Shown: one piece after another, positions 7,026 through 14,819 of the stretch | How the letters are laid out: the number at the start of each line of letters is the position of its first letter | How positions within the stretch are numbered: the first letter of the stretch is position 1 | From: Limisphaerales bacterium | GTDB lineage: Bacteria > Verrucomicrobiota > Verrucomicrobiia > Limisphaerales > BOG-1460 | DNA: 50,402 nt | Assembly (NCBI GenBank): GCA_003159675.1 | Contig: PLQC01000124.1 | Span: forward strand, 37,650 to 88,051 | Reading direction: 5' to 3' | Made by a program: the position numbers and the translations under genes | The notes under the pieces: generated by a model | Seen by the model: the letters and a program-made list of their open reading frames with translations, nothing else | The model's database searches: none | Told to the model about the DNA's origin: nothing

Positions 7026-8639
7026 TCACAGCGGTTTCTGGTGCAGCCGCGCGAGGGCCGCCGCGATGAATCCCTTGAACAACGGGTGCGGCTGGTGAGG
7101 TTTGCTCTGAAACTCCGGGTGGAACTGGCTCGCGATGAAAAACGGGTGCTTGGGCAGCTCGATGATCTCGACCAGCTTGCCATCCGGCGTGAACCCGCTG
7201 AAGACGAAATCCGCCTTCTCGAACTGCTCGCGGTAGGCATTGTTGAATTCGTAGCGATGCCGATGGCGTTCCTTGACGATGAAGGCCCCGTATAACTGTG
7301 CCGTCTTGGTTCCGATGACCAGTTGGCAGGGCTGCGCGCCGAGGCGCATCGTGCCGCCTTTCTGGGTCACCTTGGTTTGCTCGTCCAGCATGGCGATCAC
7401 CGGATGGGGCGTGTTGGGGTCGAATTCGGTCGAGTGGGCCTTGGCCAGCTTCAACACATTCCGCGCGAACTCGATGGTGGCGATCTGCATGCCCAGGCAC
7501 AGGCCGAGGTAAGGCACATTGTTTTCGCGGGCGTAGCGGGCGGCCTTGATTTTTCCCTCGATGCCGCGCTCGCCGAAGCCGCCGGGGACCAGAATGCCGC
7601 CCAGGCCTTTCAGGATATTCTCGGCGCCTTCGGGTTCGATTTGCTCGGCATCCACCTTCACGATTTCGACACCGCAATCATTGGCTATGCCGCCGTGGAT
7701 GATCGCCTCGTAAACGGACTTGTAAGCGTCCTGGAGCTCGATGTATTTGCCAACCACGCCGATGCGGACGCGGTGCTGCGGGGCGATGAGCTTGCGCATG
7801 ATTTCCTGCCAGTGCGTCATGTTGGCCAGCGGCATGTCCAGGTGAAGCAGACGGCAGACAAGATCGTCGAGCCGCTCCCGTTGGAGCATCAGCGGGACCT
7901 CATAAATGCTGTGGTCCACGTCCTTTTCCTCGATGACGGCATCGAAGGGCACGTTGCAGAAGAGCGAGATTTTCTGGCGCAATTCCTTGTCCAGCGGCCG
8001 TTCGGTGCGGCACACGAGAATGTGCGGTGCGATGCCGATTTCGCGCAGTTTGGCGACGGACTGCTGGGTGGGTTTGGTCTTCAACTCGCCGGCGGCCTTG
8101 ATGAAAGGCACGTAGGTGACGTGCATGAACACCACGTTGCCCGTGCCGGCTTCCAGCGCAAACTCGCGGATCGCTTCCAGGAACGGCAGGCCCTCGATGT
8201 CGCCGGTGGTGCCGCCGATTTCGGTGATGACCACGTCGGCGTTGCTTTGTTCGGCGAGGACGTGAATCCGTTTTTGAATTTCATCGGTGACGTGCGGGAT
8301 GACCTGGACGGTTTTGCCAAGGTATTTGCCCTCGCGCTCGTTGTTGAGAACGGTCTGGTAAACCTGGCCGCTGGTCAGATTGTTCAGCCGGGTCAGTTTC
8401 ACATTGGTGAACCGCTCGTAATGGCCCAGGTCGAGGTCCGTTTCCGCCCCGTCGTCCAGAACATAAACCTCCCCATGCTGGTACGGATTCATGGTGCCGG
8501 GATCGACGTTCAGATACGGGTCGAACTTCTGCAGCACGACCTTGAGTCCGCGGTTTTCGAGCAGGGTGCCCAATGCGGCCGCCGTCAGGCCCTTGCCCAG
8601 CGAACTCACCACTCCACCCGTGACAAAAATGTATTTCAC
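7026..8639 (-). CDS. pyrG: CTP synthase (glutamine-hydrolysing)
   Basis: Makes CTP from UTP, ATP and glutamine, the last step of pyrimidine nucleotide synthesis. The 537-residue length is normal. The N-terminal synthase domain opens with the P-loop [12 protein letters not shown] and the segment [19 protein letters not shown]. The C-terminal class I glutaminase has GGFGERG, the nucleophile Cys near residue 378 in LGLCLGMQ, and the His-Glu pair in FHPEFQSKP near 505. The start codon is GTG. It follows kdsB by 16 bases; CTP is a substrate of KdsB, so the pairing makes sense. Confidence 0.97.
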   Translation of the reverse strand: MKYIFVTGGVVSSLGKGLTAAALGTLLENRGLKVVLQKFDPYLNVDPGTMNPYQHGEVYVLDDGAETDLDLGHYERFTNVKLTRLNNLTSGQVYQTVLNNEREGKYLGKTVQVIPHVTDEIQKRIHVLAEQSNADVVITEIGGTTGDIEGLPFLEAIREFALEAGTGNVVFMHVTYVPFIKAAGELKTKPTQQSVAKLREIGIAPHILVCRTERPLDKELRQKISLFCNVPFDAVIEEKDVDHSIYEVPLMLQRERLDDLVCRLLHLDMPLANMTHWQEIMRKLIAPQHRVRIGVVGKYIELQDAYKSVYEAIIHGGIANDCGVEIVKVDAEQIEPEGAENILKGLGGILVPGGFGERGIEGKIKAARYARENNVPYLGLCLGMQIATIEFARNVLKLAKAHSTEFDPNTPHPVIAMLDEQTKVTQKGGTMRLGAQPCQLVIGTKTAQLYGAFIVKERHRHRYEFNNAYREQFEKADFVFSGFTPDGKLVEIIELPKHPFFIASQFHPEFQSKPHQPHPLFKGFIAAALARLHQKPL

Positions 8640-8641
8640 TA

Positions 8642-8671
8642 AAATTGTTGAATCGTTAAATTGTTGAATCG
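8642..8671. repeat. 14-base tandem repeat with 16-base period at the kdsB stop
   Basis: The sequence AAATTGTTGAATCG occurs at 8642-8655 and again at 8658-8671. On the minus strand the upstream copy supplies the end and stop codon of kdsB, and the other copy fills the gap before pyrG. Confidence 0.7.
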
Positions 8672-9402
8672 ATCATCAATCTTTCCACCCGCGTCACGTC
8701 TTCCGGCACATCCACGCTCGCGCCGTCGTAATCCACCTTCACGACCGCGATCTGGATTCCGTTTTCCAACGCGCGCAACTGCTCGAGTTTCTCCGCGGAT
8801 TCCAGCGGTGAAACCGGAAGTTGCACGAGCCGCAGCAGCGTTTGGCGCCGGTACCCGTAAATGCCCAGGTGCTTCAAAAATGGAAACGCCGCCAACTGTT
8901 CGCTCACCGAACCACTGGCGGCCTCGCGCAGATACGGAATCGTGCGCCGGGAAAAATATAGCGCCCGGCCGGCGGTGTTGACAACGACTTTTACGACATT
9001 TGGATTCTCCAATTCCTCCGGATGCCCAATCGGCGCCGCGGCGGTGGACATCTCCTCGTTTTCGAGCGCCCGGGCAACCGCATCGATGACCGCCGGATCC
9101 ATCAGAGGTTCGTCGCCCTGAATGTTCATCACGGCATCGCACTGGCAACGCACGGCGGCTTCCGCGATGCGATCCGTTCCGCTCGGGTGCCCGGCGCGCG
9201 TCATTTCGACCCGGCAAAACTTTCTCGCCGCATCCGCGATTCGCGCGTCGTCCGTGGCCACAATGATTTCGGAGAGCGACCGGGCCTTCCGGCAGCGTTC
9301 GACGACGTGCTGGATGAGCGGTTTCCCCGCGATGAGCGCCAGCGGCTTGCCGGGAAAGCGCGTGGAAGCGTATCGCGCCGGGATGAGGCCAAGGATTTTC
9401 AT
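8656..9402 (-). CDS. kdsB: 3-deoxy-manno-octulosonate cytidylyltransferase (CMP-KDO synthetase)
   Basis: Activates KDO with CTP to CMP-KDO for the lipopolysaccharide inner core. It has 248 residues, normal for the family. The nucleotide-binding start [18 protein letters not shown] is clear. [15 protein letters not shown]-like (here [10 protein letters not shown]) and the metal-binding NIQGDEPL follow, and then [11 protein letters not shown] near residue 180. It lies upstream of pyrG on the same strand and about 110 bases downstream of the GmhB-like gene, which supplies another inner-core sugar step. Confidence 0.96.
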   Translation of the reverse strand: MKILGLIPARYASTRFPGKPLALIAGKPLIQHVVERCRKARSLSEIIVATDDARIADAARKFCRVEMTRAGHPSGTDRIAEAAVRCQCDAVMNIQGDEPLMDPAVIDAVARALENEEMSTAAAPIGHPEELENPNVVKVVVNTAGRALYFSRRTIPYLREAASGSVSEQLAAFPFLKHLGIYGYRRQTLLRLVQLPVSPLESAEKLEQLRALENGIQIAVVKVDYDGASVDVPEDVTRVERLMIDSTI

Positions 9403-9514
9403 GAGTTACTCAAACCTGTCAAACACCACCCCAACGGGGCGCCACCCAGCAACCCGGGCCACGCTTCGGATCAATCGATCCCGGATGATACCAGCCCGGA
9501 GAGGGCGGCACAAT

Positions 9515-10084
9515 TCAATCAGCCGCCCGTTCACCGGTTCCACCCGGGTTCAAAATCCACCCCGCCGCCGCCGCCAGATCCTCCACCACCACGGCGGACC
9601 GCAGCTTCCCGGGCGAATTGCGTTCCAGTTCCGCGCCGTATCCGGTCCGGACGAGAATGCACCGCTTCACGCCCGCATTCCAGCCGCATTCCAGATCGAC
9701 CAGCTTGTCGCCGATGAAGTGGCTCTCCGCGAGATCAACGCCAAACGTATCCCGCGCGTCGAAAAGAAACTGCGGCGACGGCTTTCGACCCCGGCTCGAC
9801 GCGTCTGGCGCCTCGGGGGCGATGTAAATCTCCTCAAATCGGACCCCGGCGCGCGCGAATTCCCGCCGGATGTGTTCGTTCACCCGTTCAACGTCGGCCA
9901 GGGTGAAATAGCCCCGGCCGACCCCGGACTGGTTCGACACGATAAAGAGTTTGAACCCGGCGTCCTGAAGCTCTTTCAGCGCCTTCGCCGCTCCCGGCAG
10001 GATCTCCACCTGCTCCACTTCATGGAGATAATGCTTTTCCGCGATCATCGTCCCGTCGCGATCCAGGAACACGGCTCGATTCAT
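9515..10084 (-). CDS. gmhB: D-glycero-manno-heptose 1,7-bisphosphate 7-phosphatase-like HAD enzyme
   Basis: Probably removes the 7-phosphate of heptose bisphosphate in ADP-heptose synthesis. Alternatively it is a related histidinol-phosphatase-like enzyme. It has 189 residues. Motif I is FLDRDGT with Asp8 and Asp10, motif II is VSNQSGVGRG, motif III is the Lys in GRKPSP, and motif IV is FIGDKLVDLE. The zinc loop of typical GmhB, with three Cys and a His, is not seen: the segment IAPEAPDASSRGRKPSP has no Cys. The family assignment is sound; the exact substrate is less certain because of the missing zinc site. Confidence 0.85.
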   Translation of the reverse strand: MNRAVFLDRDGTMIAEKHYLHEVEQVEILPGAAKALKELQDAGFKLFIVSNQSGVGRGYFTLADVERVNEHIRREFARAGVRFEEIYIAPEAPDASSRGRKPSPQFLFDARDTFGVDLAESHFIGDKLVDLECGWNAGVKRCILVRTGYGAELERNSPGKLRSAVVVEDLAAAAGWILNPGGTGERAAD

Positions 10085-10138
10085 TCTTGTCGCGAGGATT
10101 TTCAGGAAAGCGGCTGCGAATCAAAGCAAAATCCATCC

Positions 10139-11029
10139 TCAATTCGCCTTCAACCGAAAATACTGTTGCGGCCCGGCGGCCGGGTTGGTGTACGGGCTCG
10201 TGGCGCCCGGCACGTTGGTATAAGTGCCGGCGACCGATGGCGCCGACTGCAGGGCAAACGCGGCGTTGCTCCAGGTCAACACCGCGTTGCCGCCGAGGAG
10301 TTGAATGTTGAGCGGGATCGGGGCGAGCGTTCCGGAAGCGCTGTAGCTCAATCTGAAGTTGTCGATTCCGACGGTGTCGCAGCGGTTGCTGCCCGTGCTG
10401 GGATCCAGCGCCGCCACGCGTATCCAGACATTCTGGTCCAGGTGATCCAGACGATTTCCGAAGGAGAACGCTTTGGTCGTTCCGCCGAACGCGCGGGGGT
10501 CGGCATAGGTTCCGAGAACGCTGAAGTTGACCGGCGTGCTTCCAACGCCATAGTCAATCGTCCAGACCGTCGAACGGTTTGTCTGTTCGGACAGGAGATT
10601 GCAGTCGAGGCTGAGCTGAAAGTTGGCGAACTCGATCGTGTTCTGGAGCTGCAGGACGAAGGCCGCCCCCGGATCGCCAAACGTGGTGGTCTGGCGGATG
10701 CCTGGACAGCGGTTGGTGCAACTTCCCTGAACCGTGGTGCTCTCCCCGCCCGAGAAGTTTGTCGCTCCGTTGCCCGTTGTTGACGCGTAGTTCGCGAACT
10801 GGCCGGTTTGTGTTCCCCAACTCGTGTTGGTCGGATTGAACGACGCCGGGGTTCCCAGACTGGTCGCGCTGGCGTTGGTTCGCACCGTCCACCCCCGCGG
10901 CAGTCCTGATCGTGTGCCGTCGAACGTTTCAGTGTAGTTCGTGCCGGTGAGGGTCACCTGGGCCGAAGCCCCGGTTGCGGCGGCAATAAGGAGGCACCTC
11001 ACGATTGATCCAGTCATTTTGGTTTTCAT
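10139..11029 (-). CDS. Secreted protein of unknown function with a verrucomicrobial C-terminal module
   Basis: An exported protein of 296 residues counting from ATG 11029; a longer frame to 11170 puts an unlikely stretch in front of the signal peptide. Residues 1-26 form a signal peptide ending near TGASAQ. The middle part is rich in Thr, Ser, Asn and Gly, as in beta-sandwich proteins. It contains TWTVRTN-like and VGIDNFRLSY segments reminiscent of lamin-tail or carbohydrate-binding domains. The end, with LQSAPSVAGTYTNVPG and QQYFRLKAN, resembles a short module found at the C-terminus of many secreted verrucomicrobial proteins. There are four Cys in the mature part. No enzyme motif is seen. 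Confidence 0.7.
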   Translation of the reverse strand: MKTKMTGSIVRCLLIAAATGASAQVTLTGTNYTETFDGTRSGLPRGWTVRTNASATSLGTPASFNPTNTSWGTQTGQFANYASTTGNGATNFSGGESTTVQGSCTNRCPGIRQTTTFGDPGAAFVLQLQNTIEFANFQLSLDCNLLSEQTNRSTVWTIDYGVGSTPVNFSVLGTYADPRAFGGTTKAFSFGNRLDHLDQNVWIRVAALDPSTGSNRCDTVGIDNFRLSYSASGTLAPIPLNIQLLGGNAVLTWSNAAFALQSAPSVAGTYTNVPGATSPYTNPAAGPQQYFRLKAN

Positions 11030-11461
11030 GCGTTGATTTGGTTGTTGAGTGTTTGCAGTACGGAAGGAAATGTTGAAGACGACCGGACCGGCTCCAGGGA
11101 ACCCAGGATGGGGAAGACAAAAAGATCCCGCGACGCAGTGATCTGCGTCCGGCCACAACCCCGATGACAATGGTCATCACCCGTTTCCAATCGATGAGGA
11201 GAAACCCCGGGAACCCAAGGAGCCAGAGTGCAAGCCCGTCGATCCCTTATCTCCGGTCGCTATTCAAAAAAACAAAATCGGCCGAGGACGTCAAGAGGAT
11301 TTGCCGGCGGTTTTCGACCGGAATTGTTCACCGCAGATGGACGCAGATGAGAGAAGTGAATCGGGCTTATCTGCGTTCATGGTCGTCCATCTGCGGTTAA
11401 ATCTTTTGTCCTGCCAGAGGCGTAACCTCGGACGGACGGGTCCGCCAATTCACCTTGGCGG
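11030..11461. other. Gene-free stretch with a long inverted repeat
   Basis: No credible gene. It should contain the promoter of the secreted protein at its left end. The interrupted palindrome at 11331-11396 is the only clear structure, together with a shorter dyad of CGACGCAG/CTGCGTC near 11132-11151. Confidence 0.55.
11331..11396. repeat. Interrupted inverted repeat, CCGCAGATGGACG type
   Basis: The left arm CCGCAGATGGACGCAGAT starts at 11331. The right arm ATCTGCG...GTCCATCTGCGG ends at 11396. The outer 13 bases of the arms are perfect complements. Such 'cgcagatggacgcagat' elements are, in my recollection, frequent between genes of Verrucomicrobia; their function is unknown. Confidence 0.7.
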
Positions 11462-12493
11462 CTACAGGTCGTTGAGCACATCGATCAGCCGGCGCAGCCG
11501 CCCGTAGTCGCGCCGGTTGAACCCGAATGCCAAACGAGGAAGATCCACGTTGTCCCGGTCCTGGATTTCCTCCGGAGTGGGGTCGATCCGTTGGATGGCC
11601 GGGCCGGCAATGATGTCGGCGAATTCCTCGTTCAGGGCTCCCAGCGCGGACGCGGGCGGCGCGTGCCGCAGCCGGAGGACGAAAAGATCCTTCACAAACC
11701 GGCTGGAATGGAAATTACTGTAGAAGCGCGTGATGATCTTCACCGCCTCATCTGTGTCATCAGTGATCTGGTACAGATTCAGGTCGTCGGGCGATATCAA
11801 CTGGTCGCGCAGCAGATGTTCCCGCACGTGTTTGTCCCAGGTCTTCCAGAACGTGCCGCCGGGCCGGTCCACCAGCACCAGCGGCATCAGTTGGCCCTTG
11901 CCCGTCTGCATCAACGTGAGCGCCTCGTAGCCCTCGTCCATGGTCCCGAACCCGCCCGGAAAGAGCGCGATCGCATCCGAGTGCCGGATGAAGATCAGTT
12001 TGCGCGTGAAGAAATACTTGAATGTGACGAGCTTTTTGTCCTCCCGAATGACCGCGTTGGCGCTCTGCTCCCACGGCAGGCGGATATTGACGCCAAAACT
12101 TTTCTCCGGCCCGGCGCCTTCGTGGCCCGCCTGCATGATGCCCCCGCCGGCGCCGGTGATGACCATGAATCCTGCCTCGGCAATCTTGCGGCCGAACTCG
12201 ACCGCCTGCCGATACTCCAATTTAGTCGGTTGCGTCCGGGCGGAACCGAAAATCGTCACCTTCCGGATGCCGGAGTAAGGGACGAACAATTTGAAGGCAT
12301 ACCGCAGTTCGCGGATGGCCGTCTGGATCACCCGCACGTCGCCGCTGTCCTCGACATCGCTCAAAATCCTCAACGCGCTCTCGATGATGTCGCCGACGCT
12401 TTCCTGGTTGTATCCTCCCCCTTTGTAGTCGATGAGTTCCTGGATGCGGCGACGGAGTTCCGGATCCCCCGGCGCCTTTTCTGCCTTTCTCAT
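11462..12493 (-). CDS. LOG-family Rossmann-fold protein (TIGR00730-like nucleotide hydrolase)
   Basis: A protein of 343 residues from ATG 12493. The in-frame extension to 12598 is Pro/Arg rich and unlikely to be coding. The core has the lysine-decarboxylase-like/LOG fold, with TIFGSARTQP near residue 82, ITGAGGGIM near 112, and the hallmark PGGFGTMDE near 178-186. Characterised LOG proteins release cytokinin-type bases from nucleoside monophosphates; the bacterial forms also act as nucleotide N-ribohydrolases. The N-terminal 80 and C-terminal 90 residues extend beyond the minimal family. It stands alone, facing away from pyrF. Confidence 0.85.
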   Translation of the reverse strand: MRKAEKAPGDPELRRRIQELIDYKGGGYNQESVGDIIESALRILSDVEDSGDVRVIQTAIRELRYAFKLFVPYSGIRKVTIFGSARTQPTKLEYRQAVEFGRKIAEAGFMVITGAGGGIMQAGHEGAGPEKSFGVNIRLPWEQSANAVIREDKKLVTFKYFFTRKLIFIRHSDAIALFPGGFGTMDEGYEALTLMQTGKGQLMPLVLVDRPGGTFWKTWDKHVREHLLRDQLISPDDLNLYQITDDTDEAVKIITRFYSNFHSSRFVKDLFVLRLRHAPPASALGALNEEFADIIAGPAIQRIDPTPEEIQDRDNVDLPRLAFGFNRRDYGRLRRLIDVLNDL

Positions 12494-12669
12494 GGCGCGA
12501 GGGTACCGCGTGTCCCCGGAAATGCAACCGGTTCGGGAAGGATGCGTGGGCGGCGCCCCAGGCCCGGGGCGCCGGCTTGGGCTGCGGTTCGCAGCCAATT
12601 CAGCCGGCCCCTCCCGCGATCCGCATCAGAACACTGCCCCCGATTGGAAAGAGGCCGGAGCGCGTTTAC

Positions 12670-12748
12670 GCCGCTTCATCGTTCGGAAGCCCACAGGTCA
12701 ATCGTTTCGTCTCTGCTCGCTCGGACGCTGAAGCGGCCTGAAGGCCGC
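12670..12748. repeat. REP-like element with nested dyads
   Basis: GCCGCTTCA at 12670-12678 pairs with TGAAGCGGC at 12729-12737. The latter overlaps a tight hairpin GCGGCCT-GA-AGGCCGC (12733-12748). Both arms are exact. Confidence 0.6.
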
Positions 12749-12792
12749 GCACCGGGGGTGGTGTGTGGGGTGTGTTACCCATACCGGGCGGA

Positions 12793-12814
12793 GCGCGGAC
12801 AGCCATGTCCGCGC
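12793..12814. repeat. Perfect hairpin, 9-bp stem and 4-base loop
   Basis: GCGCGGACA (12793-12801), loop GCCA, then TGTCCGCGC (12806-12814). There is no T tract after it, so it is more likely a REP-type repeat than a terminator. Confidence 0.65.
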
Positions 12815-12983
12815 GAATCCTGGATGCATGAGGATGGGAGGAATTCCCACCAGATATCCCATGCGCGGACTCAGCGGTCCGTGCTCCGAGCCTTTGGGCA
12901 ACACGCCCTGCGGACGCGCCCCCCTCCCGCGCCGCGGTGAATTGGCCTTGTGCAATTCTTAAATGCGGTTTCAATGTCGGGTC

Positions 12984-13694
12984 ATGCGAAATCCGATTAT
13001 TGCCGCATTGGATGTTTCGACGGCTGAAGCCGCGCTGGAGCTCGCCCAAAAGATCGCCCCCTCGGTCGGCGGGTTCAAAATCGGAAGCGAATTATTCACC
13101 AGCGCCGGACCGGAGATCGTGCGCCGCGTCCGGGCCCTGGGTGCGGCGGTTTTTCTCGATTTGAAGTTCCACGACATCCCCAACACCGTGTCCAAAGCGG
13201 TCGAAGCCGCGGTCAGGCTCGACGTCCAGATGCTCTCGGTCCATGCCGGCGGCGGGACCGCGATGTTGAAGGCGGCGGAGAAGGCCGCGCAGGAAAGCGC
13301 GTGGCAGTTGGGCCATGCGCCCCCGCTGGTGCTCGGGGTGACGGTGCTGACGAGCCTGGACAGCAACGCCCTCAGCGAAATCGGACTCGACCCCAACGTG
13401 GCCCGTCAGGTGCGGCGCCTGGCCAACATGGCGAACAAGGCCGGACTCCGCGGGATGGTGTGTTCGCCCCTCGAAGTCGCCGACCTGCGACAGACGCTTC
13501 CTCCCAGCACCCAACTGGTCACGCCCGGTGTCCGGGTCGAGGCGAACCCCGCCGACGACCAGAGGCGCACGCTTTCACCGCGGGAAGCGATGGCCGCGGG
13601 GGCGAACTGGCTGGTCGTTGGACGCCCCATTTACGCCGCGCCGGATCCGCGCGCGGCAGCGGAGGCCATCTGGACCTCCCTGAATGCCAGCTAG
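12984..13694 (+). CDS. pyrF: Orotidine 5'-phosphate decarboxylase
   Basis: Converts OMP to UMP, the last step of de novo UMP synthesis. It has 236 residues from ATG 12984; an ATG 21 bases upstream adds only seven residues. The N-terminal IIAALDVSTAEAALEL, the catalytic motif DLKFHDIPNT near residues 59-68, VHAGGG near 89, TPGVR near 180 and VVGRPI near 211 are all in place for the group I enzyme. It is the leftmost gene of the plus-strand run that extends to 20683. Confidence 0.95.
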   Translation: MRNPIIAALDVSTAEAALELAQKIAPSVGGFKIGSELFTSAGPEIVRRVRALGAAVFLDLKFHDIPNTVSKAVEAAVRLDVQMLSVHAGGGTAMLKAAEKAAQESAWQLGHAPPLVLGVTVLTSLDSNALSEIGLDPNVARQVRRLANMANKAGLRGMVCSPLEVADLRQTLPPSTQLVTPGVRVEANPADDQRRTLSPREAMAAGANWLVVGRPIYAAPDPRAAAEAIWTSLNAS

Positions 13695-13774
13695 GAACAC
13701 CGGAAGGCCATTCTGTGCCGCCCACCGCGTGTGTTCCCCCCGCACCCCCGCGTCGGAGGGGGCCTAAATATCCA

Positions 13775-13803
13775 TTGGCATTTTGCGCCCAACCAGGCAT
13801 GAT
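13775..13803 (+). promoter_or_regulatory. Possible sigma-70-like promoter of the small basic protein gene
   Basis: TTGGCA (13775-13780) and CATGAT (13798-13803) are 17 bases apart. They lie 53 bases before the ATG at 13857. The matches are 5/6 and 4/6. Inference only. Confidence 0.4.
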
Positions 13804-13856
13804 GCACCGTCCGCTCCGGCTCGGGGCGGCCAAGTCAACCATTAAGAATTTGATTT

Positions 13857-14012
13857 ATGTCACAGCATCGGAGTTTGCGTGCGGCGGCCAAGTTGGGCGG
13901 CAAACGGAATGTGCTCAAGCGGTTCGAGCGCACGGAACTGCTTAAGAAACGCGGCCAGTGGAAGGACGGTGACCGGATCACCGGCCTCCGTAAGACCAAA
14001 CCGGACGCCTGA
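13857..14012 (+). CDS. Small basic protein of the Verrucomicrobia/Chlamydiae type (TIGR04137-like)
   Basis: A 51-residue, strongly basic protein that starts MSQHRSLRAAAKLGGKRNVL, continues KRFERTELLKKRGQW, and ends GLRKTKPDA. This pattern matches, from memory, the short basic protein family annotated in Verrucomicrobia and Chlamydiae, which is suspected to be ribosome- or rRNA-associated but has no proven function. The size, charge and lack of acidic patches resemble small ribosomal proteins. A plausible promoter lies upstream, and the pseudouridine synthase, an rRNA-modifying type, follows 94 bases later. It is a useful lineage marker. Confidence 0.82.
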   Translation: MSQHRSLRAAAKLGGKRNVLKRFERTELLKKRGQWKDGDRITGLRKTKPDA

Positions 14013-14106
14013 ACCCGCCGTCGGGTTGCGATTTTCGATCCTTGGCCGGACGAAGCGCCGAGCTTCCGAAGGTCCCGCATCGGCGATCGGCAACTCAAAA
14101 CTCCGG

Positions 14107-14811
14107 ATGGTTCGTCTGCACAAATTCCTTGCGGAAGCGGGCGTGGCGTCACGCCGTGCCGGCGAACAAATCATCCTGGCCGGCCGCGTCGCCGTGAACG
14201 GTGAAATCATCCGCCAACTCGGCACGAAAATCGATCCCCGGCGGGATCACGTCACGGTGGACGGCCAGGGCGTTCGCGCCCGGCGCAAGCTTTACGTGGC
14301 CCTCCACAAACCCCGGGGCTGCGTCTGCTCGCGCAAGGACGAGTTCGATCGCCCGACCATTTACGAGTTGCTGCCCAAGGAATGGGACAGCCTCTATTCC
14401 GTCGGCCGGCTGGATTACGACACAGAAGGATTGATTTTCCTGACCAATGATGGAGAATTCGCCCTGCGACTGACGCATCCGCGGTACGAAGTCCGGAAGA
14501 AGTACGTCGTCACCGTCGAGGGACGGGTGGACGAAGAGGCTCTGAAAAACTTCACCCGGGGCGTGGTCGATCATGGCGAAAAACTGAAGGCGGAAAAGGC
14601 CCGGTGGATTCCATCGCATCGATCCCGGAGCACGGTCGAACTTGAATTGACGGAGGGCCGGAACCGCGAGGTGCGCCGCCTGTTCGAATCTCAGGGTGCC
14701 ACCGTGAAGCGGCTCCAGCGAACGCAGATTGGAAAAATCAAACTGGGCGAATTGAAACCCGGCAAATGGCGGGCATTGACAGAACCGGAGATTAAATCTC
14801 TACTTGGCTGA
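14107..14811 (+). CDS. rRNA pseudouridine synthase, RsuA/RluB/RluE/RluF family
   Basis: Isomerises a uridine in rRNA to pseudouridine; the exact site cannot be told from sequence. From ATG 14107 it has 234 residues. Residues 1-45 form an S4 RNA-binding domain (RLHKFLAEAGVASRRAGEQ). The catalytic motif is GRLDYDTEGLIFLTNDG with the nucleophile Asp103. The C-terminal part has EGRNREVRRLFE, typical of the RluB/RsuA branch. Longer in-frame starts would overlap the small basic protein gene. The SH3 protein begins 8 bases after its stop, suggesting one transcript. Confidence 0.9.
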   Translation: MVRLHKFLAEAGVASRRAGEQIILAGRVAVNGEIIRQLGTKIDPRRDHVTVDGQGVRARRKLYVALHKPRGCVCSRKDEFDRPTIYELLPKEWDSLYSVGRLDYDTEGLIFLTNDGEFALRLTHPRYEVRKKYVVTVEGRVDEEALKNFTRGVVDHGEKLKAEKARWIPSHRSRSTVELELTEGRNREVRRLFESQGATVKRLQRTQIGKIKLGELKPGKWRALTEPEIKSLLG

Positions 14812-14819
14812 GTGATGTT

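Larger units (their letters stand above)
12494..12983. other. Gene-free stretch with several hairpin elements
   Basis: No gene is supported, and the strands facing each way should hold the promoters of the LOG gene and pyrF. It contains a shared 16-mer (12631-12646), the dyad GCCGCTTCA/TGAAGCGGC (12670-12678 and 12729-12737), a compact hairpin at 12733-12748 and a hairpin with a 9-base-pair stem at 12793-12814. Confidence 0.6.
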
